A stretch of DNA of 64,000 nt from Pyricularia pennisetigena (GCF_004337985.1 NW_021940925.1:62001-126000); one strand, 5' to 3'. Positions 1-10,075 are shown, counted from the first letter of the stretch. Notes: generated from the letters alone by a model not told the origin. A program made the numbers and translations.

Positions 1-2
1 AG

Positions 3-1547
3 GGCTATAGGCCGCCAAGATCGAACGTTGCTCCGGTCTTTTTTCCCCGTTTTCGGTAGCATCGCGACTTCGGCCTTCTTCCAAGGCGCTGGGAAATGCC
101 CGAGTTCCAGGCAACGTTGGTAGAGCCTGCGCACCGGCTCGGCCAACGAAGCCCATCCGGCTTTTAGTAGCCGGACGGTAATTCCGTCGATGCCCGGGGA
201 CGTGCTCGTGACCCCAATGCAGGAGCGCTCCGCCTCTTCCGCACTAATCTGGGTGTCCCAAGGGATTTTAGCCTCGTCCGGCGACCAGGCCTCCAAAGGG
301 TCTCCCTGCAGGTCATCCTCCGCCGAAAATCGGCCAAGCACCTCCCGTTGCAGTGCCTCCGCTTTTGCTAAGGGCTCGCTCACTTGCTCGCCGTTAATAA
401 CCAGCGGCGGGGACCGGAGGCGTGGTCCGGCTCCCAGCCAGCCCACCATGTTCCACAAATCCTTATCGTCGCGCAATTGGTCAATCCGGTGCCTCCAATA
501 CTCCCGCTTCGCGGCCCGCACCCCTTTCGTGTAAGCTTTCTCCTCGGCAGAGGCGTCTGTCCTATTTACAGCGCTCCGTTTAACCCGCTGAAATTCGGTC
601 CAGAGCCGTTGGCAGTTTTCGGTCCACCAAGGAGCCGATCTGCCCCTTTTTCCCGCCGGCGTGCCCACGACCCACGTTACTTGCTCCCATAAAATTGTAA
701 ATTCAGCTACCCACGCGTCCAATGCGTAACCATCGGCCGCGGATCCCGGGTCCGGCATATCTTGCATGCCAAAAGCAAGTAGCTCCGCGAACTTTGGTAG
801 CCGGTCGTCCCTAACCGAGACGTTGACCGCCTCCGGGCGCGGGGCGCCGCGCGTCCGCAGCGTGGTATAAAGAGATTCGTGGTCGGAGCCTGTGTAAAAA
901 CTGCTGTCAACCACAGTTACTGTGCTGGGGAGGTTGGAAAAAACCATATCCAATAAACCCCCGTCGCGGTGGGTGGGCACGCCGATATTTCCTGTAAAAC
1001 GCATGCCCTGGGCTTGCGCCCATGCCGTCAGTTGATCCCCTCCGCGTGCGTCTGTGCGGCCTGGCTGGTATGCAGCAGCCGCTACGTTGAAATCGCCGCC
1101 TAGCACCGTGGGTCCATTTGGCACGGTATTGCATACCATTTCCAGCGCGGCGTTAGTACCTGCAGCCCTATATACGTTAATAAACAGTATTCCGTTAATT
1201 TCGAGCCAGAGTACGTCCCGCGTATTTTGGCCCTGCGGCAAGCGTCGTTGTACGGCCCTTAGGGCGGCCCCCTTTTTTACGTAGGTGAGCACCCGGGGCC
1301 GGAGCCCAGTCATGGCTTCGTAAGTGTTGGCGTGCCATTCGTCCACTGGCGCAAAGACATCATAGCCCGGGTGCGTTTGTGTAGTCGTATTTAGCCCGCA
1401 CCATGGCTCTTGGACGTTAACCAGGTCCACTTCCCTCTGGTGGCATAACTCCAATAGGCTCAGATGCACACCCATCCTTTTGCCTACGTTGGCCCAAACT
1501 ACGTCGAGGCGTTCCCGCTGCATGTTGCCGAGCGAATATTTCGTCAT
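3..1547 (-). CDS. LINE ORF2, endonuclease-reverse transcriptase (N-terminal 515 codons, partial)
   Basis: I translated the minus strand codon by codon from the ATG at 1547-1545 to the left edge and met no stop. The first ~225 residues form an endonuclease/exonuclease/phosphatase domain: QEPWCG near the start, GGDFNV (about 1083-1100), THRDGGLLDMVFS, and SDHESL (about 873-890) in the places of the catalytic Asp/Asn/His residues. After a linker the RT begins: the end reads GHFPAPWKKAEVAMLPKTGK and then SWRPIA, as at the start of LINE RTs. The start codon overlaps the ORF1 stop in the tetranucleotide ATGA (1547-1544), suggesting stop-start reinitiation. The product would nick target DNA and prime reverse transcription. 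The rest lies outside the window. Confidence 0.88.
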   Translation of the reverse strand, partial: MTKYSLGNMQRERLDVVWANVGKRMGVHLSLLELCHQREVDLVNVQEPWCGLNTTTQTHPGYDVFAPVDEWHANTYEAMTGLRPRVLTYVKKGAALRAVQRRLPQGQNTRDVLWLEINGILFINVYRAAGTNAALEMVCNTVPNGPTVLGGDFNVAAAAYQPGRTDARGGDQLTAWAQAQGMRFTGNIGVPTHRDGGLLDMVFSNLPSTVTVVDSSFYTGSDHESLYTTLRTRGAPRPEAVNVSVRDDRLPKFAELLAFGMQDMPDPGSAADGYALDAWVAEFTILWEQVTWVVGTPAGKRGRSAPWWTENCQRLWTEFQRVKRSAVNRTDASAEEKAYTKGVRAAKREYWRHRIDQLRDDKDLWNMVGWLGAGPRLRSPPLVINGEQVSEPLAKAEALQREVLGRFSAEDDLQGDPLEAWSPDEAKIPWDTQISAEEAERSCIGVTSTSPGIDGITVRLLKAGWASLAEPVRRLYQRCLELGHFPAPWKKAEVAMLPKTGKKDRSNVRSWRPIA

Positions 1548-3256
1548 ATCAATCGATGGGTTGCTTCCAAGTTTGTCACATCAGCGGGGCAAGGTTCGGC
1601 AGCCGCTGCGTCCTCCTCCATTTCGGCTGCCCAAACGATTTCGTCGTGCACGCGTTCCTGTTCAGCCTGCAGGAAGTTGCGGATGTCCGCCCCTGCCGCC
1701 TCGCATGGCCGCGCTCTTTTATTTGAAGTGCTCGATCGGGAGCTCGAGGTTTGCGAATGCTGCGATGAAGTGCTTAGGACCGGGATTGCAGGTGCTGGTT
1801 CTCGGCGGGCCGTCTCAGCCCGGTCGTTGATAATCGCGGCACGGTTGGCACGTCCGATTCTGCGGATCCCCTTTAGTTTACGCTGTGAAGGTCGTTCAAG
1901 CTTCCCATTTACCACCAAAGGTCGGGCAGGGCAGTTTTCATGTCCGGATGGGAAATGGCCGTGGCAGTTAACGCATTTGGGGGCTGCCTTGCACGGCTCT
2001 TCCTCTGTCGCATGTTTTGCTTCACCGCATATGCCGCAACGCGCTTGCCGTACGCAGCGACGTATTTCGCAATATCCCTGGCAACCATCGTGGTGGTGTG
2101 TAATTTTGCGTGATTTTTCAACCTTCCGCGCACGTTTCGACACTCCGAAAAGCTGAAAAGGCTTTGCGGGTTGAAGGAAGGACACTATCCACGTGCCCTC
2201 AGCCGTATGCGGGTCGTAGCCATGTTTGGAAATATGCCAGTTAATTGGCTGCTGGCCTGCTGCCACGGTAATCTCCTCCTGGATTACATCATGTACGTCC
2301 TTTCTTCCGTCCAGGCAATTGAGCGTTCGGGGCACTCCAGAGACGGCGTATGTGTGCCAGGTTGTCGGGACAGTGACTTCCCGCGCGTCCAATGCGTCCA
2401 TAATGGCCTTGACCGCGCTGGGGTTAAGGAGCTTTTGCCGTGTTTCCTCAGAGGCCACCGTAACACCCCAGCCCGTGGGGATGCGCTTGGCGTTTGGGAT
2501 TTCACTGTGTGGCACTGAAACCAATTCGGCCAATTTGGTCGTTACCGCGTATGGCTCCCTCGTCACCATCCGCAGTTTGTCATTTACGCGGATCAGGATG
2601 CGGTTGGACGGTTGTTCTGTCAAACGTTTCGGGGCTTGGGAGCGGTCCCGGCCCGATTGGGAGGGAGCTGCGGAGCTGTCAGGTGCATTGCCGGGCATCG
2701 TACGTATCGGGTACGAGCGCGTGGCCGGGGTTAAAATTCGCGTTGGGGCCGCCGCTGGTGGCGTGGCGGCTCGCTCGGCCCATGTGACCGATTTGTTAGT
2801 GGGCGTGCCTCTGCCTTTAGAGGCCGACGACGCCGTGCCCGTCCTTGTAATTAAGATGCTGCGCCTTTCGCTGGAACTGGTCGGCGAACGCGACGGGGAG
2901 CGCGAGCGCTCTTTTTCAGGGAGGGTGCGACTGAGGAACCAGCCGCTGATCACATCGTCAAGTTCAAGAACAATTCTCCTAAGCGCGGCGTCCTCCGGGG
3001 CCTGTAAACTTTCGAGCTTGGCTGCAAAGACCTCTTCGAGCCAGCTGCCGACTGTTTCCACGTTTTCCAACTCCTGCTGCAGTGTTTTGATGGCCAGGGC
3101 CGGGAGGCTGGAGTACCTTCCGCGGCCGGCCGGCTCAGGCGCGTTAGCGGTGCGCGTGTCGAGAGATACGTGTTCCGACTCGGCCTGGCCCTGCGGCAAA
3201 GCCTGCGGCGTGCTTTGCGGGCGCGCGCGGCGGTTTGAGACCTCTGGTGAGGCCAT
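1544..3256 (-). CDS. LINE ORF1, gag-like nucleic-acid-binding protein (570 aa)
   Basis: An intact 570-residue frame. Residues 1-60 are low complexity and 60-110 form a probable helical segment. Residues 110-215 are Ser/Arg/Pro-rich and likely disordered. Residues ~218-370 look like the conserved ORF1 RNA-binding region. Residues ~392-445 hold three Cys/His knuckles (among them CGICGEAKHATEEEPC and CVNCHGHFPSGHENC). This is the architecture of Tad-clade ORF1, which coats the element RNA. The stop overlaps the ORF2 start by ATGA. Start choice: first ATG of the frame, followed by a protein of expected length. The opposite strand also carries long open frames (1464-2156 and 2226-3329), which I read as shadows. 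Confidence 0.85.
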   Translation of the reverse strand: MASPEVSNRRARPQSTPQALPQGQAESEHVSLDTRTANAPEPAGRGRYSSLPALAIKTLQQELENVETVGSWLEEVFAAKLESLQAPEDAALRRIVLELDDVISGWFLSRTLPEKERSRSPSRSPTSSSERRSILITRTGTASSASKGRGTPTNKSVTWAERAATPPAAAPTRILTPATRSYPIRTMPGNAPDSSAAPSQSGRDRSQAPKRLTEQPSNRILIRVNDKLRMVTREPYAVTTKLAELVSVPHSEIPNAKRIPTGWGVTVASEETRQKLLNPSAVKAIMDALDAREVTVPTTWHTYAVSGVPRTLNCLDGRKDVHDVIQEEITVAAGQQPINWHISKHGYDPHTAEGTWIVSFLQPAKPFQLFGVSKRARKVEKSRKITHHHDGCQGYCEIRRCVRQARCGICGEAKHATEEEPCKAAPKCVNCHGHFPSGHENCPARPLVVNGKLERPSQRKLKGIRRIGRANRAAIINDRAETARREPAPAIPVLSTSSQHSQTSSSRSSTSNKRARPCEAAGADIRNFLQAEQERVHDEIVWAAEMEEDAAAAEPCPADVTNLEATHRLI

Positions 3257-3446
3257 GACGACCGGCGCCCGGAGGGCGAAAATTCTTCAGCTGTTAAGCT
3301 TATTGGTGTGTTTGGGTGTGAATCGCTAACAAAGGTGGGTCTGACCCATGAATGGTGGAGGATGATGTAGGGATGCACATGTCCGAAGGATATAGGAGTA
3401 CCAACTTCAGCACAGCAGAAACAAGAACGCAACCTCAGTAGCAATC

Positions 3447-4024
3447 ATGTGCAAGTACGGAGTCGGGATCTGCGTCAAGTGCCTGAAAAAGATTCGAAGA
3501 GAACCGTACAGGAGTGCGAGGAGTATGACAAGTTTGCGGAGTTGCACAATCGCGACAACAGTGAGATCACACCATTCTCGCGCGAGTGGGTGACCAAGCA
3601 CACTGGTAACGGCATCGATTCGTCGATCGTGATGGCGAGGCTTCTCTTCTGCCCCAACTGCAACGACGGCGTCGACGGGAAGGGCTACCATGCACGTATC
3701 GGACATCTGTCCCGCATGGTTGACAAGAACACATCCGACCTCGCGGGGTCGTTCGTCCTCCAGGGTCTCGATGGTGCTGACATCATGCGTTGGGGTAAGC
3801 GCAGACCGTCCGACATCGGTGCGACTCACGAGAGGACTTCCAGCGAGCTTCTCGAGGTCATGAACATCCCGATCAACTCGGAGGCCAGCAGATCCATGGC
3901 TTCTAGTGCTTCCAACAGGAACAGAAACGCGCTCAACTCCATCCACGAGCTCACCGCCACGTCGGAGATTCCTCCTATCGAAGCACTCCCATCTGCTGTC
4001 ACCGCGAATGTCGGACGGAGCTAA
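3447..4024 (+). pseudogene. Unidentified zinc-ribbon-like gene, frame-broken (virus-like island)
   Basis: An ATG at 3447 opens a short frame starting MCKYGVGICVKCLKK (Cys 2, 9, 12). It soon loses sense, while another frame becomes protein-like from about 3510 to the stop at 4022 and contains FCPNCNDG (about 3647). Two CxxC pairs separated by ~60 residues in shifted frames suggest one zinc-binding protein with a single frameshift between about 3490 and 3530. The C-terminal third is Ser/Asn-rich. It converges on the TBP-like gene to its right. I cannot name the family; small zinc-ribbon transcription factors are common in large DNA viruses, but that is only an inference from the neighbourhood. 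Confidence 0.4.
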
Positions 4025-4084
4025 TGCTCGCGCACTAGTGGTAATTCGGTGGGTTTTCGTCGAAATAACCGCCACGAAGAGGAT

Positions 4085-4835
4085 CTATAATGCAGGCGTA
4101 TCCGCTCTCCTCATAGTCTCCAAAAACAGCGCAGGCTCCGACTCCATGACCTCCTTCACAGTCTCTACCATGACGGAACACATGCCCTGCATGTCCTTGG
4201 GTGACCCACACAGTTGCATGGACCCGTTTCCGAACAAGGTGAGAGACGTGGCCGTGCCCGTGCTGAGGTTGGGCTGGAACTTCAGCTTGGTAAACGAGCT
4301 CGTAGCTACCGACGAGGTCACGCCCGACATGGAGCAGATCCTCCTCGAATACGCGGATATCAGGGTAACTAACTCTGGAGTCAGCATCATGTGCGAAATC
4401 CTCGATCCTCTCGAGTGCACTCCGAAGAATATGCTGGATCCCGGAAGGATGCCCGATATGATCACGCTCGACACAACCGGCTCCAGTGTCCACATCGTAA
4501 CCAGAACGTTCTTGCTTTGCCATCTGCACACCGGTATGAGCTTCCTGAGCGTACCTTCGACGACCGGACTGCAGCCCATGCCCACCTTGAACGAGGACAC
4601 TATCGACTCCGTGAAGCAGTCCAAGCTCGGGACTCCCCTTTGCCTCATGAGCGCCGAGAGGTATTCCTTCGACTCCATGGGCTGGAAGTTCCTGTCCAGC
4701 TTATATTTGAACATCGAGACTATGTCCACTGCCCTCCTTTTCCGGTCCCTCTCCTGGTGGGCGCTGCTTCTCGTACCGTTTCGCGCTCTGCAGCTCCGGT
4801 TTGCTCGAGTCGTCGAATGACCACTCGTTGTCCAT
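4085..4835 (-). pseudogene. TATA-binding-protein-like gene, frameshifted (NCLDV-like)
   Basis: An ATG at 4835 opens MDNEWSFDDSSKPELQ. After a frame change near 4760 the frame runs open to the stop at 4085. The C-terminal ~60 residues resemble the second TBP repeat: TSLTLFGNGSMQLCGSPK followed by a helix (MVETVKEVME), which parallels the strand-turn-helix part of TBP with its 'FxNGxxxxxGxxS' signature. Earlier strands (VLVTMWTL, VVSSVIISG) could belong to the first repeat. Cellular TBP would be far better conserved, while divergent TBP-like proteins are known in NCLDVs. Alternative: an unrelated beta-rich protein. The plus-strand frame over the same region (3906-4820) is also open but looks like the shadow. 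Confidence 0.45.
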
Positions 4836-4948
4836 GGTCCAGTACGTGTTCGATCCTGTGTAGGAATGCGTGGTCTGAGGGTCTTGTTACCATTTAAGAT
4901 CTTATCTCTGCACAGCACACGTACCCACACGCTACTAAGTACGAAACC
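4836..4948. promoter_or_regulatory. Short gap between two divergent virus-like genes
   Basis: The TBP-like gene reads left from 4835 and an unidentified gene reads right from 4949. The 113-bp gap is the only space for two start regions. It has an A/T-richer stretch around 4891-4905. No defined motif can be assigned, so this is a positional inference only. Confidence 0.2.
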
Positions 4949-5320
4949 ATGTCGATTATCAGGTGCAACAACAAGACGACTGCCGAGCAGGTGTATGAGC
5001 TCTCAGTCATGATGTCGGACATGTCGTCAGGCGAAACCGCATACGAATTTCTCGAGATGTACAAGGCTGTCCTGGCAGAGATGCTCACAATAAAGGCAAT
5101 CTCCGAGAAGTGCAAACATTACGCAAGCAAGTCCAACGAGGTTCGCCATGACGCAGGTCGTGTCCATGGTCGTATACACGAACTCAGAGACGGAGGTCGC
5201 CATGAGGGTGTACGCGGGTAGGAAGTCGTCCATCACAGTCGCTGTCGATAGAGATCCGGTCACGACTCTGCATTCGGTACTGGTGGGGAATTCGTACAGT
5301 AGGTGCACTGTGGTCGTCAG
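4949..5320 (+). pseudogene. Unidentified gene, helical N-terminus, one frameshift
   Basis: The ATG at 4949 opens a convincing helical sequence (TTAEQVYELSVMMSDMS, then YEFLEMYKAVLAEMLTIKAI) that turns to nonsense after about residue 65. Another plus frame from ~5148 (MTQVVSMVVYTNSETEVAM, then SSITVAVDRDPVTTLHS) continues as beta-type sequence to ~5320. I read this as one broken gene of about 120 residues, convergent with the next. Antisense frames (5027-5308) overlap and are less protein-like. No family recognised. Confidence 0.35.
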
Positions 5321-5660
5321 AGGACGCGAGCTTGTATATGCCGTAGCCCAAAACCTTATTCGAGTTTTTCTTCTCTGTCAGGTTCTCCTTAGGGATTTCA
5401 CTTACCATCTTGGACACAGTCGCCTCCGGAATCATTTTGGATAACCTGTACCTTATGTACGTCTTAAGGGCGGTCATTTTGAGTATCGAGCACCAAGCCT
5501 CCCACTAATCCGGCGTAGGAGACACCTTCGCAGTCGGATACATGGTGTATATCGCGGAGCCCCTCCTCTTTACCACGATCTGCGCCGAGTCGATGTACGG
5601 AACCAACTGCGATATGGGATGCACCATGGCCTCCGGTACGTTCTTGGCAGCGGCTTATAA
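5320..5660 (-). pseudogene. Unidentified gene remnant, minus strand
   Basis: Reading leftwards from about 5650, one frame gives MVHPISQLVPYIDSAQIVV, then meets a stop at about 5505. The same frame continues to MTALKTYIRYRLSKMIPEA and GYGIYKLASSDD before it loses sense near 5320. It is therefore a decayed coding region with at least one in-frame stop. Its right end coincides with a sharp fall in GC at ~5660. I do not recognise the family. Confidence 0.35.
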
Positions 5661-6159
5661 AGGTATATTGCAATATAAAAAATAAATTGGAAAACAGAAA
5701 AACATGTAAATATTAATATCCGAAATTAAATCGGTTTGAATTACGTTTAACCTTTATTTTTAAATATATTTCGGATGAAATCATATCAGTATATAAGTAT
5801 ATTCATATTTATAGCGAAATCGGTTTCGCTCAATATTTAATAAATAGTTGTAATATAATAATAAAAAACAATGCGCGAATCCGAATACTCAATTAAATAG
5901 GGGGAGTGTTATAAAATACAATAAACCATATATAACGTCCGTTAATTTCAGTAATTCTTTCAATTTAATACAAATATATAAAATAATACTTAAAGATACA
6001 TAACTTTTGTAAGACGAGGCATATGAAATCTTTTCCAAAATCATATACTTGAATCCCCAATAGTAATTTTTTAAAGACCATATGTTCAAGCACAACAGAC
6101 GAAAAAAATAAATTTTAAATTATTAACTGGAGCAAAAACGCCGTAACCGTGAAATTATT
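5661..6159. other. AT-rich spacer, no gene seen
   Basis: The sequence drops abruptly to very AT-rich (for example 5680-5900) between two GC-richer blocks with coding remnants. The minus frame at 5889-6095 is low complexity. It may be an inserted RIP-affected repeat remnant, but no terminal repeats were found. Confidence 0.4.
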
Positions 6160-6790
6160 TTATATTATTATATTATTAATATTATCGTAGTCGGTTCCTA
6201 CACCAAAATACCCGTGCAATTTAATACTACGCCTATAGGGGTTTATTGCAAATTTGCGAGGTACAATCTTTACGTTGGGAAAAGGTAAGTTCCTGGGACG
6301 TAAATCAGGTGACGTAACACAAGAAGCATCGTCGAGCCTATATTCACTATCGTGCTCTGGAATGGGCCCGTCATTTCTAAGGGAGCTAAAGGTGGGACCG
6401 GGTCGTATTCTACTATCACGTTTTTGCTGGTAGTAAATGTCAGGTGGGAACCCGATAGCCTGGCGGTATGGCTCGGCAGGAGCCTCCTTAGCCCTACTGG
6501 AGCCTTCGGGATACTGAGGTATAGGCACAGCAGTGCACTGCTTGGGGACACGTTTTCCGGAGCTCAAATTTATTATCCTAAAGCTCTCTTCTCCTTTATC
6601 CATAAAACTTACGAATACATTACTTCTAATTCCACGACGACCACCCAACACCATAATAAACAGTTCGTAACTACTTCATCAGTGAATTTATAGTTGAGCT
6701 CCATTGCTTTGGCTAGTTTTATAATTGCGGCCTTGTTTGTGCTCCTGCTGGCCACACTGCCTTTAAGGTACATCGTCGAGGGCTTAGTGA
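6160..6790 (-). pseudogene. Unidentified protein remnant in two overlapping frames
   Basis: From about 6769 leftwards one frame reads MYLKGSVASRSTNKAAIIKL and then a helix rich in Lys/Glu until ~6630. A second frame (6160-6654) then carries DKGEESFRIINLSSGKRV, a Pro/Ser/Arg-rich middle (PIPQYPEG, IYYQQKRDSRIRPGP) and a basic end. The handover suggests one gene of ~200 residues with a frameshift near 6640. It is flanked by AT-rich sequence on the left and unassigned sequence on the right. No family recognised. Confidence 0.35.
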
Positions 6791-7530
6791 TACCGGGCTC
6801 CGGTGGCAGCTATATAGCGGAATTGTTGTCCACCGCAAGCCAGAAGCACTAGAGGGTTCGACCTCAGTACGTCTCTCCAGTCCAGCACTGTTTTTCACTC
6901 GCTTACCGGTACGCTGCGCAACCTCGGGGCAAAGCAGAGCTCAACACTGCAACACGCCACTCTGAAGTCCTGAGTGCCGTTGTTAATGGGCGTCGTTGCT
7001 ATCCTGAGCTCCCACGAATTTGGGACACGAGGATCGGAAAGCAGTAGTACCGAACCCTATCGTATATTTCCGGCATATAATCTACCAAGCTCCAACCAAC
7101 CAGTACAACCATATGGCCTCTTTTAACTATTACGTGGTTTAAAAAAAGGTTACCGTATCATATAATAATCGTATGCTTTTCAATAAAATCCTCCATCGGG
7201 TATATATTGTAGCTCCTTATTTTGCTAATTATTTTATATAAAAATATATGGTGGTTTCAAAAGGAAAACGCGGACTTGGACCTTAACCCAGTGCCTTTTA
7301 TACATCCCTAATAGCTATATTAATGCCTAAACATCTTTATTATAACCCTAAACACCTGTTCTACCAAAGAATTCTTTTTTTTATGCTTATAAATTACCAC
7401 AAAAGATTTACAAATGTACCGTTTATAAACTCTTTTAGCACTATTATTACGAATATTTTCCCGAAACTGTAAAATAAACGAAATATGGTCCAGGAGTCCT
7501 AATTACATTATTATACAGGTCCGCGGCGTA
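6791..7530. other. No gene recognised
   Basis: A mix of moderate-GC (6791-7100) and AT-rich (7100-7530) sequence with only very short frames. I see no repeat, RNA gene or coherent coding signal. Confidence 0.4.
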
Positions 7531-7531
7531 T

Positions 7532-7884
7532 TTGACCCTAAAATCGGCTTCCCTCTTTTTTATGGACCAGTTGGCTCTTAAATATACCCCGTTTCGGTCC
7601 CCCAAAATAATTTTTACGACCAACGAATTGCTTTTTGATGCGAGAAGTTACACTGCGTGGCACCGTGCACCTCCTTGTAAATATTGTCCTTTTTTCCCAC
7701 GTTTACAAAAAGCCCGCCGGTTGCAAACGTCTGCGGAAAATCCATATTTAAAGGCGGTATTGTGCACTATTTTGTTAACTCAATCGATAACTATTGTATT
7801 ATATGGCAAAAAACCTTCGACGAAATCTATATTGTTGGCGCACGAGTGCAGCAGCCGAAGGCGCTAATATTTGGTACATTTTAG
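7532..7884 (+). pseudogene. Possible RPB2-like N-terminal fragment, inverted relative to the rest
   Basis: The plus frame ending at 7884 contains GGIVHYFVNSIDNYCIIWQK, which resembles the RPB2 segment around 'GGYFIVNGxEKxIxxQE' in the N-terminal half of second-largest polymerase subunits. It is preceded by a degenerate stretch in a second frame (7532-7867). The remaining RPB2-like sequence lies immediately to the right but on the opposite strand (7912-10,024). If the match is right, the gene was broken by an inversion. The match is short, so the call is weak. Confidence 0.35.
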
Positions 7885-7911
7885 TACCATAACTTTATCC
7901 CCGCGTTTCTT

Positions 7912-10024
7912 TTAGTTTTTTACGCATATGGAAAGGCCCGTTACAATACAGGCCTGGACCTCCATTTTTGCCCATACCACATCGCCACCCCTGGACCTAC
8001 GCACGGGCGTCCTAAGGCTGGTCCTACCTGGTTTACTGTATAATGTAAAGTGTTTTTCTTTAATGGTTTGTATTATATTGTAAACTTTAACATACCCCAC
8101 GGTAACGCGTGTAATCCCGAACGTAAGTTAAGCCTTTTTAGGTTGTTTCACGAGGGACTTGTACAATTTTCCAGTGCGTGGGTCCGTTGTTTCGAAGTTT
8201 GTACAAACATTGAAAATATCCCCCATTTCCACTATACGGTTTTCTGGATTACCCAACAGCACGCTTGTTGCGGCATAGTTTATATAGAGCTGTCCAGGCG
8301 TTTGGCGCATAATTGTCGAAAATACAGATATTACAATCTCAGGTACTATAATATAGCCGTCTGTGGTCCGCACTATGGGCATCTCGTGAAAAGGAATAAT
8401 AGTAGCCACACATTTCTACCCGTATCCAATGGTTATTAGTTGTTTGAAACTGATTAAAACTACGCACTGTGACTAACCTTTTTCCAGATTTAAGTATGTG
8501 AAAGGGTACCACGGTGCCTATGGGACCAAAGAACACATTCATTACCCTGGAAGATGACACGCATTCGACAGTGTGAGCGCAGTGGGACTGCCACCTGCTT
8601 TCCCACAAGGAAAACAATTTAGAGCACAGCATATACCCCACAGGCGGGACGTACTCGGATACGGGCAAAGTGTATTTGCACAGCGATAATGTAGCGAACC
8701 CGCCCATTTCTCTGTACCCGCTCGACATCACTATTAAATCCTCGTATGTTAAAGGCATGTTATGGTACAGCACGCAGAGGTTTTCCCCAGACAGGTAGCT
8801 TGCTATATTTTAACTTAAAGCCTGGTTTAATATAACGCTGCTATATAGGGGAGTTATTATTATAGGAAACGTTACGTATATTAGTGATGTGGTCGCTATA
8901 GCCGGCGACCAAGGGAAATATATTAACTATACAAGCTGTGTAGAAAAAATGGTGGTTCGTATAGCTTTGTTCTGCTCGATATACGGTATCGTGGAATAAA
9001 AGGGCGAAAGACAAACGCGCTCAAAATCCGGCCCGGAGGGGTTTATTTTAAGGTTTAACGTATACCCGATCCTATCGGAAAGGTGGAATAATGTGTTGTC
9101 GCACCACGGCCCGTTGCTGCATTTTTCGAAAAAAATTCCCGATAATATACTAATAAAATAAATTTTATCCTGGACCGACAGGTGCACATTAAAGCCAGGC
9201 TTATGGCTTAGAAAACAAATTTTGTAATAACCCAAAAGCTTTTTTATTTGGAACCCTATAATTTTACACGCGCTGCCGTTCCAATACAGGACGAAGTCGC
9301 TGCTGCCAGAAGCTCCGGGTCCGAGCAGCGCTGAGTACACCTTTAACAGAAACTATAAAGTCGTATGTGTAATTATATTAGCCTTTATGTTACAAACCAA
9401 CCTTCGTGATTTACCAGCCTCGTTCGTGTGGGCAGTGTGAACCGTGCAGAAAAAACCGAGCCAGTGTTTTCTGAACGAGCGTTATTCTATATTAGCCTTT
9501 TTATTTTTTTCCGGGGTGATACATCCACAAACAGATTGTGAATTTGTGTGCCGAAAAGACCCGTGGGCGGTGTGGTTATACGTGGGAACTGGTACACGCG
9601 CGGGTAGGGGTTGGGAGGATTTATTATACTTTAACTTTAATGCGGTATAAAGGGTTAAAATTGACAAAGGATTGAAATTCCTAAAGTTAAGGATATCTAA
9701 ATATTGGGACACGAATTTAGGTATAAGTTTTCCGAGCACGTACCACCCGCTTTTCAGGCGGGTATAAATTACGCCATCAAACGGGTACCAAAGCTGTTTT
9801 AAATGCACTGTTTTTGTAGCCCAATCCTCCATGGCACCTAACATGGCCGCCAAATTATGATACACCTGGGGCGGCGAACATATTATTTTATCCGTTACAG
9901 CATAATTTATGACATTATCGAAAAGGACCATGTTTATTATACTGTCGCCTTTTATCTTGACATTAAATTTCGGTATCTTGGCATTTCTTCTAAATCTTCC
10001 GTTTAAAATTTCATGTTTTTCCAT
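7912..10024 (-). pseudogene. RNA polymerase second-largest subunit (RPB2-like), NCLDV-type, decayed
   Basis: Reading leftwards from 10,024 the remnants keep RPB2 order. At 9482-10,024 the frame ends with a 'CxxxTPE'-like segment (VCGCITPEKN), where RPB2 has 'CPxxTPEG'. At 8927-9340 it contains PFYSTIPYIEQNKA, where RPB2 has 'PFxDHNQSPRN'. At 8339-8773 MPLTYEDLIVMSSGY matches the 'GYNxEDAxIxxxS' block. At 8128-8409 ATIIPFHEMPIVRTTDGYI, VPEIVIS and MRQTPGQL match the 'IIPxxDMPFxxxGxxPDxIINP..IPSRMTxGQL' block. At 7912-8100 there is a 'GEMEVxALIxxG'-like string (KMEVQACIVTG). Frames change several times and the 'GDKxxxRHGQKG' block is not intact. The divergence excludes the host Pol II subunit; a cytoplasmic-plasmid polymerase is a less likely alternative. 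Confidence 0.68.
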
Positions 10025-10074
10025 TATTTTGCGGAAAATTAGTAAGTTTCCCCGCGCATTACCGTGGGCAAATT

Positions 10075-10075
<1 letters not shown>

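Larger units (their letters stand above)
1..3440 (-). mobile_element. Tad/LINE-type non-LTR retrotransposon (3' part outside window)
   Basis: Two consecutive minus-strand frames have the order typical of fungal Tad1/CgT1 LINEs: a gag-like ORF1 with Cys-rich knuckles, then an ORF2 starting with an apurinic-type endonuclease and entering the reverse transcriptase. ORF2 runs off the left edge, so the RT core, any RNase H and the 3' tail are not visible. Neither frame has a stop, unlike the AT-rich elements on the right. The 5' end is not defined: about 3257-3440 is probably 5' UTR, and the first non-LINE coding sequence begins at 3447. No target-site duplication could be tested. Confidence 0.85.

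Noticed and set aside
1464..3329. Long plus-strand open frames (1464-2156 and 2226-3329)
   Set aside because: They lie exactly antisense to the well-supported LINE ORF1/ORF2, have no domain and a GC-driven composition. Shadows.
6352..6693. Plus-strand frame at 6352-6693
   Set aside because: Antisense to a more protein-like minus frame. Composition not convincing.
7912..10024. Host RNA polymerase II RPB2 pseudogene
   Set aside because: The conserved blocks are far too divergent for a fungal or plant Pol II subunit, even with frameshifts; a viral or plasmid polymerase fits better.
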